64,000 nucleotides of DNA, taken from the NCBI GenBank assembly GCA_946220775.1, contig CAMIFC010000001.1, positions 1 to 64,000 on the forward strand, in the 5' to 3' direction. Made by a program: the position numbers and the translations under genes. Positions 53,834 to 62,966 of the stretch are shown piece by piece. This DNA comes from an uncultured Corynebacterium sp. GTDB lineage: Bacteria > Actinomycetota > Actinomycetes > Mycobacteriales > Mycobacteriaceae. The notes under the pieces were generated by a model that saw only the letters and a program-made list of their open reading frames with translations, was not told where the DNA came from and did no database searches. Every line of letters starts with the position of its first letter. The stretch's first letter is position 1.

Positions 53834-53857
53834 GCGAATACTGTGGAGAATAACGAC

Positions 53858-54463
53858 GTGAACGCAGATTTAGCCGTAACCAATGTCAGCTACCGGGTGG
53901 TGGCTAATGTCAGCTTCACGCTGTCACCCGGTGAAGTTGTTGGTTTGCAGGGACACTCGGGCACCGGGAAAACCACCTTGGCCCGAATCGTGGCTGGGCA
54001 TGTGATTCCGACGACCGGCGAAGTGGCGTCCGGAAATAAAAAAATCCCAGGACGTGGGTACTGTCCGGTTCAATTGATTCAACAACACCCGGAAAAGGCA
54101 ATTGACCCGCGCTGGCGCTTGCGGCGGGTGGTCGACGGAATTGATCAGGAGGTGCTGGATCGGCTCGGTATTCGACCGGAATGGCTCTCGCGCCGGGCGT
54201 TGGAGGTTTCAGGTGGGCAGTTGCAGCGCATTAATATCGCGCGTGCGTTTGATCGTCGGACACGATTCATCATTGCTGATGAGATCACTGCGGCGCTCGA
54301 TGGCATCAGCGCAGCTCAACTGTGGCGGGAGATCATCGCGATGGCGCGGGAACGCAACCTGGGGTTGCTGGTGATTTCGCACCAGGAGGCATTGCTGGAA
54401 CGGCTGAGTAATCGTCGGTTGTATTTGCACCATGGCGTCCTGACCGAAGAACCGTATGAGTAA
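53858..54463 (+). CDS. ABC importer ATP-binding protein 2 (DppF/NikE type)
   Basis: This short 201-residue ATPase has Walker A GHSGTGKTTLARI near 30, signature VSGGQLQRINIARAF near 114, Walker B FIIADEITAALDG near 138 and H-loop VISHQEA. It ends soon after the H-loop and lacks the oligopeptide C-terminal domain. GTG 53858 is chosen because GGAG lies 9 bases upstream; a GTG at 53843 is also in frame. Last gene of the importer operon. Confidence 0.88.
   Translation: MNADLAVTNVSYRVVANVSFTLSPGEVVGLQGHSGTGKTTLARIVAGHVIPTTGEVASGNKKIPGRGYCPVQLIQQHPEKAIDPRWRLRRVVDGIDQEVLDRLGIRPEWLSRRALEVSGGQLQRINIARAFDRRTRFIIADEITAALDGISAAQLWREIIAMARERNLGLLVISHQEALLERLSNRRLYLHHGVLTEEPYE
54024..54031. other. GGACGCCA octamer inside importer gene
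   Basis: TGGCGTCC followed by CGGAAATAAAAAAA. It is one of 26 counted octamers; a second lies 409 bases downstream at 54433. The A-run is offset by several bases, so it is a weaker match to the long motif. Confidence 0.3.
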
Positions 54464-54491
54464 CAGGGGACAGGTGCGGTAGCCTGAGCCA

Positions 54492-55217
54492 ATGCGTTTG
54501 ATTATCGCGACCTGTGCTGTCGATTATGTTGGCCGGCTGGAGGCTCACTTGCCCCGCGCGGATCGATTGATCATGGTTAAGGCAGATGGTGCTGTGTCCA
54601 TCCATGCTGACGACCGCGCCTATAAGCCGTTGAATTGGATGACGCCACCGTGCTCCACGACTGAATACACCCAGGGTTCGGAACTGTCGGAGGAAGGCCG
54701 TTTGGCAGTACCGGAATTGGATAACGACGACGTTGAGGCGCTCTGGGTCGTGGAGAACCCGAAGGGCGAACAGCTCCGGATTCAGCTGTTCGAGATCCAT
54801 TCGGATAATACTTTCGACCTGGGGGAGGACCCGGGCTTGCAAAAAGACGGTGTGGAGTCCCATCTTCAAGAACTGTTGGCCGAGCAGATTGAGGTGCTCG
54901 GCGAGGGATACACCTTGGTGCGCCGGGAGTATCCAACCGCGATCGGCCCGGTCGATATTTTGTCGAAGGACTCCACGGGCGCCACAGTTGCCGTGGAGAT
55001 TAAGCGTCGTGGTGGGATTGACGGGGTGGAGCAGCTCACCCGTTACGTGGAGCTGCTGAATCGTGACGAATTGTTGGCGCCGGTGACAGGAGTCTTCGCA
55101 GCTCAGGAGATCAAACCGCAGGCGCGAACGCTTGCGGAGGATCGCGGGATTCGGTGTGTGACGCTGGACTACGCAGCGATGCGTGGCACGGATGATTCGG
55201 AGTTCCGCTTGTTCTAA
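54492..55217 (+). CDS. nucS: Mismatch-specific endonuclease NucS/EndoMS
   Basis: This 241-residue enzyme carries out the non-canonical mismatch repair of Actinobacteria, which lack MutS/MutL, cutting both strands at mismatches. It has the N-terminal DNA-binding domain (RLIIATCAVDYVGRLEAHLP) and the RecB-like nuclease core GPVDILSKD...AVEIKRRGGIDGVEQLTRYV near 155-190. The C-terminal EFRLF fits the sliding-clamp binding tail. It follows the importer operon after 28 bases. Confidence 0.96.
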   Translation: MRLIIATCAVDYVGRLEAHLPRADRLIMVKADGAVSIHADDRAYKPLNWMTPPCSTTEYTQGSELSEEGRLAVPELDNDDVEALWVVENPKGEQLRIQLFEIHSDNTFDLGEDPGLQKDGVESHLQELLAEQIEVLGEGYTLVRREYPTAIGPVDILSKDSTGATVAVEIKRRGGIDGVEQLTRYVELLNRDELLAPVTGVFAAQEIKPQARTLAEDRGIRCVTLDYAAMRGTDDSEFRLF

Positions 55218-55253
55218 GCAGCGGTGTCCGGTGTGGTCGATAGGATGGGGGAT

Positions 55254-56276
55254 ATGACTGCACCACATGGATCAGAATCTTCGAAACCAGCTCAATCTTC
55301 TCCGGCATCCGGGGCGGGCCAGCAACGGTCCGCGCAACCGGCAGCGCCACAGCGATTTGTGGCAGGCGCTGTTGATTTAGGCCATGTCAAGGCTCAGGCG
55401 GATCAGCGCGATCGCCACGCGGAACAGGCGGCCGCCGCGGGGGTCAGCGTCGATTATGTGGCACGGACTGCCACGATCGAGGCAGATACTTTTGAACCCG
55501 ACCTAGTGATGCGTTCCACGCAGGTGCCGGTGGTCCTGCTGGTCGGCTCGGAGCGTTCGGAGGCCAGCGAGGGGCTTCGCGCGTTGCTGTCTCGCCTGGT
55601 GGAAATTCCGGACGTGCCCCAGGAACAGCTTGCTTGGGTCTTCCGCTATATCAATGCGGATCAATACCCCGAAATGGCGCAAGCGCTGGGGGTTCAGGGC
55701 CTCCCCACGGTGATCGCCCTGGCCGGCGGTCGCCCCGCAACGAGCTTCCAGGGCGCACAGCCGGAAGAGCAGGTGGAGCAGTGGATCGCCCAGCTCACCC
55801 AGGCTTTCGCCGGTCGCTTGCAGGGGCTTCCCTCGGATGGAACTGCCGAGGAAGAAGACGTTGACCCGCGCATGGCCCAGGCCGCCGAGGCACTATCGGC
55901 CGGCGATCACGATGCTGCGATTTCTATTTATGACGCCATCCTGGCCGACACCCCGAACGACTCCGAGGCAAAGTCCGCGCGAGCACAGACAGTCGTGCTG
56001 AAAAGGGTGGGCGACCGGACTGACTTATCCGAGCAGATTGCAGCCGCCAAGGCCGATCACACGGATGTTGCTGCCGCGGAGGTGGCGGCCGATGCACTGT
56101 TGCTTCAGGGAGATAAGGTCGCTGCTTTTGATGCCCTCATCGCGACGATCTCTGCGACAGTCGGCGATGAACGCATCCGGACGAAGGACCGACTGCTGGA
56201 ACTATTTGCGATGTATGACCCCGCCGATCCGGAGGTCATCGCCGCGCGCACCAAGATGGCTAGCGCATTGTTCTAA
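55254..56276 (+). CDS. Thioredoxin-fold protein without CxxC (CnoX/YbbN-like)
   Basis: This 340-residue protein has a Pro/Ser/Gln-rich N-terminus of about 35 residues, then a thioredoxin fold (VPVVLLVGSERSEASEGLR ... GVQGLPTVIALAGGRP, cis-Pro present). A helical TPR-like C-terminal domain follows (MAQAAEALSAGDHDAAISIYDAILADTPNDSEAKSARA). No cysteines stand at the active site, so it is not a classical redox enzyme. Homologues act as holdase co-chaperones. ATG 55254 is preceded by GGGGGAT; ATG 55245 is possible. Confidence 0.87.
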   Translation: MTAPHGSESSKPAQSSPASGAGQQRSAQPAAPQRFVAGAVDLGHVKAQADQRDRHAEQAAAAGVSVDYVARTATIEADTFEPDLVMRSTQVPVVLLVGSERSEASEGLRALLSRLVEIPDVPQEQLAWVFRYINADQYPEMAQALGVQGLPTVIALAGGRPATSFQGAQPEEQVEQWIAQLTQAFAGRLQGLPSDGTAEEEDVDPRMAQAAEALSAGDHDAAISIYDAILADTPNDSEAKSARAQTVVLKRVGDRTDLSEQIAAAKADHTDVAAAEVAADALLLQGDKVAAFDALIATISATVGDERIRTKDRLLELFAMYDPADPEVIAARTKMASALF

Positions 56277-56327
56277 GCCCGCAGGTATCCTGCGATTCAG
56301 ACCCCTGCTCTAGGCAAAATAGAAAGC

Positions 56328-57209
56328 GTGAAAGATCCCGTGCAGCAGCCTCCTGACCCGATGATTTCTACCCCAGAGACCGCCCCCGTCGCCCCCGAAG
56401 ACCTCGTGGTGAACATGAAGGACGTGTCTGTCATCCGCGACGGCCACCAAATTCTCCACGAGCTCGATTGGCAAGTGGAACTCGATGAACGTTGGATCAT
56501 CATGGGACCCAATGGGGCGGGTAAGACCACACTATTGAAGCTTGCTGGTGGCCAGATGTTCCCGTCCACGGGAACCGTCGACGTCGTTGGGGAGCGGCTC
56601 GGCAAGACCGACATCCGCGAATTGCGCACTGCCGTCGGTATGGCATCCGCGGCGATTGTTCACCGCATTCCGGCGGAAGAAAAAGTCGCGGACATCGTGA
56701 TTTCCGCAGGTTACGATGTGATCGGCCGGTGGCGCGAAACATATGACGAGATGGACTACGAACGCGCGATCAACATTCTGGAAACCGTGGGTGCCTATCA
56801 CATTGGGGATCGGAAATGGGGCACGTTGTCCGAAGGTGAGCGCAAGCGCACCCTCATTGCCCGAGCCCTCATGACGGATCCGGAGCTGCTGCTCCTCGAC
56901 GAACCCGGGGCGGGATTGGACTTGGGCGGCCGTGAGGACCTCATTGAGCTGCTCTCGGACATCGCAGAAGACCCAGACGCCCCGGCGACGGTAGTAGTCA
57001 CCCACCACGTGGAGGAAATCCCGCCACACTTCACTCACGCCTTGCTGCTGGATGAAGGGCACGTGGTTGCTCAAGGGTTGTTGCAGGACATCATGACCAG
57101 CGAGAACCTCTCCAAGGCTTATCACCAACCAATTGAAGTGAGAGAAGAAGATGGCCGGTGGTTCGCCCGTCGGACTCGCCGAGGCGGCTCCCACAGGGCT
57201 CGGAATTAG
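56328..57209 (+). CDS. Stand-alone ABC ATP-binding protein
   Basis: This 293-residue ATPase has Walker A MGPNGAGKTTLLKLAGG near 65, signature LSEGERKRTLIARAL near 170 (LSEGE instead of LSGGQ, as in YlmA-like proteins), Walker B LLLLDEPGAGLD near 191 and the H-loop VVTHHVEEIP. No permease gene is adjacent, and the transport substrate, if any, is unknown. It starts at GTG 56328 with a weak ribosome site. Confidence 0.9.
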   Translation: MKDPVQQPPDPMISTPETAPVAPEDLVVNMKDVSVIRDGHQILHELDWQVELDERWIIMGPNGAGKTTLLKLAGGQMFPSTGTVDVVGERLGKTDIRELRTAVGMASAAIVHRIPAEEKVADIVISAGYDVIGRWRETYDEMDYERAINILETVGAYHIGDRKWGTLSEGERKRTLIARALMTDPELLLLDEPGAGLDLGGREDLIELLSDIAEDPDAPATVVVTHHVEEIPPHFTHALLLDEGHVVAQGLLQDIMTSENLSKAYHQPIEVREEDGRWFARRTRRGGSHRARN

Positions 57210-57266
57210 TTAGAGTATCTTCTATAGCGCTTTTATATATCTAAAGGTAAGTGAGGTGGATCTCGG

Positions 57267-58190
57267 GTGGAGCCTGGAAAATATAGCAACCAGCTTGGAC
57301 CGGTTGAACCTCGGCACGCGTCCACAGTGATTTTGCTGCGTGACACGCTGTCTGGGCCTGAAGTCTATGTGCAGGAACGCGCATCGACGATGGCCTTTTG
57401 TGCAGATATGACCGTCTTTCCCGGTGGTGGCGTGGATGCCCGCGATATGCCCGGCGATGCCGATGGGGATGGTATCGATTCCCCCGATATTCGTTGGTCC
57501 GGACCTGATGTGCGTTGGTGGGCGGAGCGACTGCAGAAGGATCCGGCTATTGCCCGGGCCTTGGTCTGTGCCGCAGTGCGGGAGACCTTCGAGGAATCCG
57601 GCACGCTATTGGCGTCCTTCGAAAACGGAGACATCGTCGGTGACACGTCGCCGTACCAGGAAGAGCGGATCCAGCTGGAAAACCACCTCCTGCCGTTCAC
57701 GGATTTCATGGATCGGCACAAGCTGATTTTGCGCGCCGATCTGCTGCGTCCGTGGGCCAATTGGGTGACCCCGGAGGGGCAGCCCATCCGCTATGACACG
57801 GCGTTTTTCGTCGCGCGCCTTCCGGAAGGGCAGGACACGACTGGGGATACGCGCGAGGCCACCTCAACCGGCTGGTTCCGGCCTTCCACGCTGCTGGATG
57901 GTTGGCGTTATCGGAAAATCAGCCTGATGCCACCGACGTGGGCGCAGTTGAAGCTGCTGGATACGTTCCGTTCTGTCGATGAAGTGATGGAGTTTTCCGC
58001 CAGCCTGTCGGTCGACCCGGTCGTTCAGGAGCCGGTCGACGAGCCCTACATGGCGGAGTATTACCTCATGGAGTCCAAGATGTACGGCAGTCCGAAGCGC
58101 GCGTTCGCGCCGGGAATGAAGTTCGCGGTTGACCCGGCTGACCTGCCGGAACACCCGTTCGAGCACCGCCCGGGATCCTTCCTGCAGTAG
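57267..58190 (+). CDS. Nudix hydrolase with split Nudix box (NUDT19-like)
   Basis: This 307-residue protein has the start of the Nudix box, FPGGGVDARD, near residue 51. The second half, VRETFEESGTLL, comes about 50 residues later (near 107). An insertion within the Nudix box is known in the NUDT19/RP2 group, whose members hydrolyse CoA derivatives. Substrate not proven here. It starts at GTG 57267 after an A/T-rich stretch (57211-57245) that probably holds the promoter. Confidence 0.85.
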   Translation: MEPGKYSNQLGPVEPRHASTVILLRDTLSGPEVYVQERASTMAFCADMTVFPGGGVDARDMPGDADGDGIDSPDIRWSGPDVRWWAERLQKDPAIARALVCAAVRETFEESGTLLASFENGDIVGDTSPYQEERIQLENHLLPFTDFMDRHKLILRADLLRPWANWVTPEGQPIRYDTAFFVARLPEGQDTTGDTREATSTGWFRPSTLLDGWRYRKISLMPPTWAQLKLLDTFRSVDEVMEFSASLSVDPVVQEPVDEPYMAEYYLMESKMYGSPKRAFAPGMKFAVDPADLPEHPFEHRPGSFLQ

Positions 58191-58227
58191 TTTCCCGGCC
58201 ATTCACGCCGCCGGTAAGGTTGGCGGC

Positions 58228-59547
58228 GTGTCTTTCTCCCTTGATGAACTCCGTTGGTTGTCCTCTTCGTCGGACGCCAACCGGGCCATAGCCGAGGCCA
58301 CCGCACTGCCATTGACGAAGAAAAGCGTGGTGGCAGATGTTGCCACGCTGCGCAAAGAATACGGCGACTACGCGCGAGCACTCGCCGAACTGGTAGAAGC
58401 CCGGCGCATCGCTGCCGCCAAGATGGATCCGGAGCACGCCACCTCGTGGTGGACGGACAAGGATGCCGCCCAACAATCCACCCCAATGGCGGTGGCAGAA
58501 TTCCGCGCACAATACCTGAAGAATCTCGGGGTAGAACGCGTTCGAGATGTGACGTGTTCTGTGGGCACGGAATTGGTTGCGCTCCGCGGTGTCGGGCTGA
58601 GCGTGAGCGGTGGGGATCTGGACCCCGTGCGGGTCGAGATGGCACGCCTCAACGTGGGTGAAGGTGTCGACATTGCCGTAGCCGATGCCCTGAAGCCCGA
58701 GGTTGAAAGTACTCGATCGGGGGCCGGAGATAGTCAGCGAGCCGACGTTATTGTGGCGGATCCGGCACGGCGGAACTCCTCGGGGCGAATCCATCGTCTT
58801 GCAGATATGCAGCCGTCGGTGCCAGATCTGATTGGGGCGTATCCAGGTCGGGAATTAATGATCAAGTGTGCCCCCGGCGTGGACTTCGCGGATCTTGCGG
58901 GGTGGGCTGGTCAGGTGGATGTCATCAGCGTCAACGGGGATGTCAAAGAGGCCTGCGCCGTCACACGGGGGCTCGTTGAACCAGGCCGTGGTGGTGAGGA
59001 TGGTGAACTCATTCGCCGGGCGGTGGTGATCACGGAAAGTGAGGCGGGGGTAGTGGTGGACCGGGTGGCGTCCTATGAAGAGGGGCTGACGGACGACCAG
59101 GTCGCTGAAAAAGCAGGGGAGCACGGGCGCTACATCATGGAGCCTGACGGGGCGATTATTCGAGCCGGCGTGGTTCGGCAGTTTGCAGCGCGGGAGGGGC
59201 TGTGGCTGCTGGACCCGCATCTGGCGTACGTGACTGGGGATCGCATTCCGCTGGGACTGCGTGGTTTTGAGGTTAAGGACGTGGTTCCGGTGAAGCGCCT
59301 GAAAGCTGAACTGGCAGCTCGCGGTGTGGGGAAGGTAGAGATTCTGGTACGTGGCGCGGATATCGATCCGGATCAGCTGCGGAAGAAAATGAAGCTCAAG
59401 GGTGCAGCGATCGCAACCGTTGTGATTGCGCAATTGGGGGAGCGAGGCTCCAAAACTAATGCGGTGGTGGCGTATATCTGCCAAGCCACGGCACGCTCGC
59501 TAAGAGCAAACGATGGAACTGCGCAAACCCCCGACATCGGCAAGTGA
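58228..59547 (+). CDS. Class I SAM-dependent methyltransferase-like protein (THUMP-like)
   Basis: This 439-residue protein has a helical N-terminus (about 1-100), then a Rossmann-type SAM domain with VTCSVGTELVALRGVGLSVSGGDLDP near 110-135. The motif VADPARRNSSGRI near 177 resembles the catalytic DPxR/NPPY region. A C-terminal THUMP-like domain follows (VPVKRLKAELAARGVGKVEILVRG). It is probably a nucleic-acid methyltransferase relative of unknown target. GTG 58228 follows AAGG; the longer frame overlaps the Nudix gene and looks non-coding. Confidence 0.82.
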   Translation: MSFSLDELRWLSSSSDANRAIAEATALPLTKKSVVADVATLRKEYGDYARALAELVEARRIAAAKMDPEHATSWWTDKDAAQQSTPMAVAEFRAQYLKNLGVERVRDVTCSVGTELVALRGVGLSVSGGDLDPVRVEMARLNVGEGVDIAVADALKPEVESTRSGAGDSQRADVIVADPARRNSSGRIHRLADMQPSVPDLIGAYPGRELMIKCAPGVDFADLAGWAGQVDVISVNGDVKEACAVTRGLVEPGRGGEDGELIRRAVVITESEAGVVVDRVASYEEGLTDDQVAEKAGEHGRYIMEPDGAIIRAGVVRQFAAREGLWLLDPHLAYVTGDRIPLGLRGFEVKDVVPVKRLKAELAARGVGKVEILVRGADIDPDQLRKKMKLKGAAIATVVIAQLGERGSKTNAVVAYICQATARSLRANDGTAQTPDIGK

Positions 59548-59622
59548 ACTCCGGTAGAACTTAGGGAAGAGACCTTGGACCGTCATGGTTCGGGGGTACT
59601 TCTAAAAAAAATACCGACATTT

Positions 59623-59638
59623 TGTGGTTAACGTCACG
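59623..59638. promoter_or_regulatory. Candidate GlxR/CRP-type site upstream of etfB
   Basis: TGTGGTTAACGTCACG has 9 of the 12 fixed bases of the corynebacterial GlxR consensus (TGTGA-N2-TA-N2-TCACA) with the right 16-base layout. It ends 54 bases before the etfB ATG. Weak evidence on its own. Confidence 0.3.
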
Positions 59639-59692
59639 ATTGAACGGTTAAGCTGACAGAGAAAACATCACCCAAGCACGAAAGGCCAACGT

Positions 59693-60481
59693 ATGTCGAA
59701 CATCGTTGTTCTGGTCAAGCAGGTGCCGGACACCTACTCGGAGCGCAAGCTCAACGAGGACGATTTCCGCCTGGACCGCGATAGCGCAGATGCTGTGCTC
59801 GATGAAATTAACGAAAACGCGGTTGAGGCTGCACTACAGCTGAAGGAAGCGGACGATTCTCGCAACGTGATCGTCCTTTCCGTTGGACCAACCCGCGCGA
59901 CCGAGGCACTGCGCAAGGCACTGTCCCTGGGCTGCGACGAGGCCATCCTGGTGACGGATGAGGCCCTGGAAGGCTCCGACGTTCTGGGGACCGCCTGGAC
60001 TCTCAGCAACGCGCTGAACCAGATCGAGGATATCGAGCTGATCATTGCTGGTAACGCCTCCACCGACGGTGTCGCTGGCGCGATCCCAGGTCTGCTGGCC
60101 GAATACCGCCAGATCCCAGCCCTGACTCACATGGAAACCCTGGCCGTTGAAGGCGGCAAGGTGACCGGTAACCGCGTGACCGAAGAGGGTGTCTTTGGCC
60201 TCGAGGCTCCAACCCCGGCGATTGTTTCTGTCACGGAGAAGGCCAACACCCCACGCTTTGCCGTGTTCAAGGGCATCATGGCGGCGAAGAAGAAGGAAAT
60301 CAAGGAACTCAGCCTGTCGGACATCGGAGTGGACCCGGCCAACGTCGGTGGCGGCAACGCAACCACCTCTGTTTCTGGCGTGACCCCGAAGCCGCCTAAG
60401 GCTGCCGGTGAGATCATCACGGACGAGGGCGACGGCGGCAAGAAGCTCGTCGAGTTCCTCGCCAACGAAAAGCTCATCTAG
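59693..60481 (+). CDS. etfB: Electron transfer flavoprotein subunit beta
   Basis: This 262-residue subunit of the FAD/AMP-binding ETF accepts electrons from acyl-CoA and other flavin dehydrogenases. Signature segments are IVVLVKQVPDTYSERKLNED at the N-terminus, NENAVEAALQLKE and VTGNRVTEEGVFGLEAPTPAIVSV near 157-180. It is the first gene of etfBA, with 79 bases to etfA. Confidence 0.95.
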   Translation: MSNIVVLVKQVPDTYSERKLNEDDFRLDRDSADAVLDEINENAVEAALQLKEADDSRNVIVLSVGPTRATEALRKALSLGCDEAILVTDEALEGSDVLGTAWTLSNALNQIEDIELIIAGNASTDGVAGAIPGLLAEYRQIPALTHMETLAVEGGKVTGNRVTEEGVFGLEAPTPAIVSVTEKANTPRFAVFKGIMAAKKKEIKELSLSDIGVDPANVGGGNATTSVSGVTPKPPKAAGEIITDEGDGGKKLVEFLANEKLI

Positions 60482-60560
60482 TTCACCCCTTTTACTAGAC
60501 AACTTCTAGAAGGCCTCGCGTGTGCGCACGCGAGCAACAACCCAGAAAGAGGTAAAACTC

Positions 60561-61511
60561 ATGACCAACGTATTGGTACTGGTCGAGCACGTCGAGGGTG
60601 AACTGCAGAACTCCACCCGCGAGCTCATCACTGCTGGTCGAGTATTTGGCCAGGTCGGCGCGGTCGTCGTCGGTGCCCCAGGCACCGCCGAGGGACTGAA
60701 GGACAAGCTGGCCGCAGCTGGCGCAGAGACTGTCTACGCAGCAGAGTCCGAAGACGCTCCAAAGCTGCTGATCACCCCATCTGTCGATGCCCTGTCTGGC
60801 CTGGCAGCACACCTGCAGGTTCCAGTTCTGGTCACCGCATCCGCTTCCGGCAACGAGATCGCCGGTCGTGTCTCCGCCCGTGTGGCCTCCGGCGCCGTCT
60901 ACGACGTCGTGTCCGTTGACGCCGACCGCAAGGCAACGAAGTCCATCTTCGGTGGCGAGTTCATCGTGGACACCACCGCTGCGGGCGCATCCCCAGTGTT
61001 CTCCCTGCGCGCTGGCGCTGTGGAACCAGAGGACCAGGCTGCTGCCGGTAACCTCCAGCAGGTCGAGCTGCCAGGCGCTGGCCCAACCGCTGTGACGATC
61101 ACCAGCTTCTCCGCTGCTGAGGCCGGCGACCGTCCAGAGCTGGCAGAGGCAAAGATCGTGGTCTCCGGTGGCCGCGGTGTTGGCGGTGCCGAAGGCTTCA
61201 ACGATGTTGTTGAGCCACTGGCAGACGCACTGGGTGGCGCAGTTGGTGCCTCCCGTGCAGCAGTTGATGCCGACTACTACCCAGGCAAGTTCCAGGTTGG
61301 TCAGACCGGCGTGACCGTGTCCCCGAACCTGTACATCGCCCTCGGTATTTCCGGCGCTATCCAGCACAAGGCTGGTATGCAGACCTCGAAGACCATCGTG
61401 GCTGTCAACAAGGACGAGGAAGCATCCATCTTCGAAATCGCAGATTTCGGTGTGGTGGGCGACCTGTTCAACGTGGCACCGCAGGCAACCGAAGAGATCA
61501 AGAACCGCTAG
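60561..61511 (+). CDS. etfA: Electron transfer flavoprotein subunit alpha
   Basis: This 316-residue FAD-binding subunit partners EtfB. The C-terminal FAD domain shows VSGGRGVGGAEGFNDVVEPLADALGGAVGASRAAVD near 203-238, YPGKFQVGQTGVTVSPNLYIALGISGAIQHKAGM and INVNKDEEASIF-type end (AVNKDEEASIFEIADFGVVGD). ATG 60561 follows AAAGAGGTAAAACTC. It ends in a strong terminator. Confidence 0.96.
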   Translation: MTNVLVLVEHVEGELQNSTRELITAGRVFGQVGAVVVGAPGTAEGLKDKLAAAGAETVYAAESEDAPKLLITPSVDALSGLAAHLQVPVLVTASASGNEIAGRVSARVASGAVYDVVSVDADRKATKSIFGGEFIVDTTAAGASPVFSLRAGAVEPEDQAAAGNLQQVELPGAGPTAVTITSFSAAEAGDRPELAEAKIVVSGGRGVGGAEGFNDVVEPLADALGGAVGASRAAVDADYYPGKFQVGQTGVTVSPNLYIALGISGAIQHKAGMQTSKTIVAVNKDEEASIFEIADFGVVGDLFNVAPQATEEIKNR

Positions 61512-61556
61512 TCGTTAACGGCGACTAAGGTTCGGCGACTACTCGTCGCCACAGCT

Positions 61557-61589
61557 AAAGGGCACCACCGATCACGGTGGTGCCCTTTT
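61557..61589 (+). terminator. Intrinsic terminator of etfBA
   Basis: AAAGGGCACCACCG and CGGTGGTGCCCTTT form a 14-bp stem with loop ATCA, followed by T and G. A smaller GGCGAC/GTCGCC hairpin (61534-61550) precedes it. Confidence 0.9.
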
Positions 61590-61626
61590 GTCGATCAGGT
61601 ACTGCCACAGTGGCACACTGGAAGAC

Positions 61627-62856
61627 ATGAACTCGACGGGAACTTCCAGCACTGGCCGCATCTATGTGGATCACGCCGCGTCCAGCCCGCTGCGCCCAGA
61701 AGCAGCAACTGCGATGCGAGAGGCAGAACAAAAGCTGAACCCCGCGGGACAATACGCGACCGGCCGAGATGCCCGGCGCATGTTGGAAGATGCCCGCGAG
61801 CAGATTGCCGATTTGCTCGGGGCCGACCCCGTAGAAGTAGTTTTCACCGCCGGCGGCACGGAGGCGGACAACATCGCGATCCAAGGCCTCGCATTCGGGG
61901 CGAGGTCCGCTGATCGGGAACGCACCCGCATCGTCGCACCCAGTATCGAGCACCCGGCCGTCAATGAAGCCATCGATTGGCTCTGCACGGCAGACCTGGG
62001 GATTCTCTCGGAGCCAAACAGCGGGTTCGGCTTCGAACGAGTCGGGCTCCCCGTGGACGGGTTTGGTCGGGTCGACCTCGCTGATCCCGCCACCGCCCAG
62101 GTCGTGGATTCTCTCGACAACTCAACCACCGCACTGCTGAGTTGCATGTGGGCCAACAACGAGACCGGCAACATCCAGCCCGTCGCCGACCTCGCTGCTG
62201 CTGCCACCACGGCGGGCGTACCGATGCACGTCGACGCGGTGCAAGCGATCGGCCGAGTGCCCATCAACTTCCACGATCTCAGCGCAACCACGCTGGCCGC
62301 CTCGGCACATAAATTCGGCGGCCCACGATCCACCGGCTTGCTGCTTGTTCGTCGGGACGCCACTCTGAAATCCCCACTCCGTGGTGGAAACCAAGAACGC
62401 GGACTGCGGTCCGGCACAGTCAATGTTCAAGGTGCGGTTGGGACTGCGGCGGCTCTGGCGTCCGAAATAGAGAATATGGAAAACTACAACGCGGCGATGC
62501 GGGCGGTGCGCGATCGCGTGTGGGCGGTCATCGAAACGATCGATGACGTGCGCGTATGGACGAACGAACCGGCACTACCAGGGCATCTGCACGCCAGTTT
62601 TCCGGGGGCTGAAGGCGATAGCCTCATCATGCTGCTGGATGCGAAGGGCGTGGATGCATCGACCGGCTCGGCGTGTGCAGCGGGCGTGAATCGAGCCAGC
62701 CACGTGCTGGCCGCCATGGGGGTCGACGTGCAGGTCGCGCGCGGGGCACTCCGGCTGACTTTCGGCGCGGACACAAACCCGGCGGATGCACAGAAGATCG
62801 CCGACATGCTGCCGGATGTGGTGGCGCAAGCACGCGCGGCGGGGATGGCCTTCTAA
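61627..62856 (+). CDS. Cysteine desulfurase (NifS/IscS type)
   Basis: This 409-residue class V PLP enzyme takes sulfur from cysteine. Motifs: YVDHAASSPLRPEA at the N-terminus, AGGTEADNIAIQG near 80, the PLP lysine region AASAHKFGGPRSTGLLLVRR near 225, and the active cysteine in DASTGSACAAGVNRASHVL near 343. It precedes mnmA (gap 110 bases), so it likely donates sulfur to tRNA 2-thiouridine. ATG 61627. Confidence 0.95.
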   Translation: MNSTGTSSTGRIYVDHAASSPLRPEAATAMREAEQKLNPAGQYATGRDARRMLEDAREQIADLLGADPVEVVFTAGGTEADNIAIQGLAFGARSADRERTRIVAPSIEHPAVNEAIDWLCTADLGILSEPNSGFGFERVGLPVDGFGRVDLADPATAQVVDSLDNSTTALLSCMWANNETGNIQPVADLAAAATTAGVPMHVDAVQAIGRVPINFHDLSATTLAASAHKFGGPRSTGLLLVRRDATLKSPLRGGNQERGLRSGTVNVQGAVGTAAALASEIENMENYNAAMRAVRDRVWAVIETIDDVRVWTNEPALPGHLHASFPGAEGDSLIMLLDAKGVDASTGSACAAGVNRASHVLAAMGVDVQVARGALRLTFGADTNPADAQKIADMLPDVVAQARAAGMAF

Positions 62857-62966
62857 CTGATCGTGGACTTAACTTAAACCCGCAGGTGGGTGTAGGGTGC
62901 AGAGGGTAAAACACCTCGCTGCCACCAGCGGCAGCACAGGGCACGAAGCAACAGAAGGGGAGCGCC

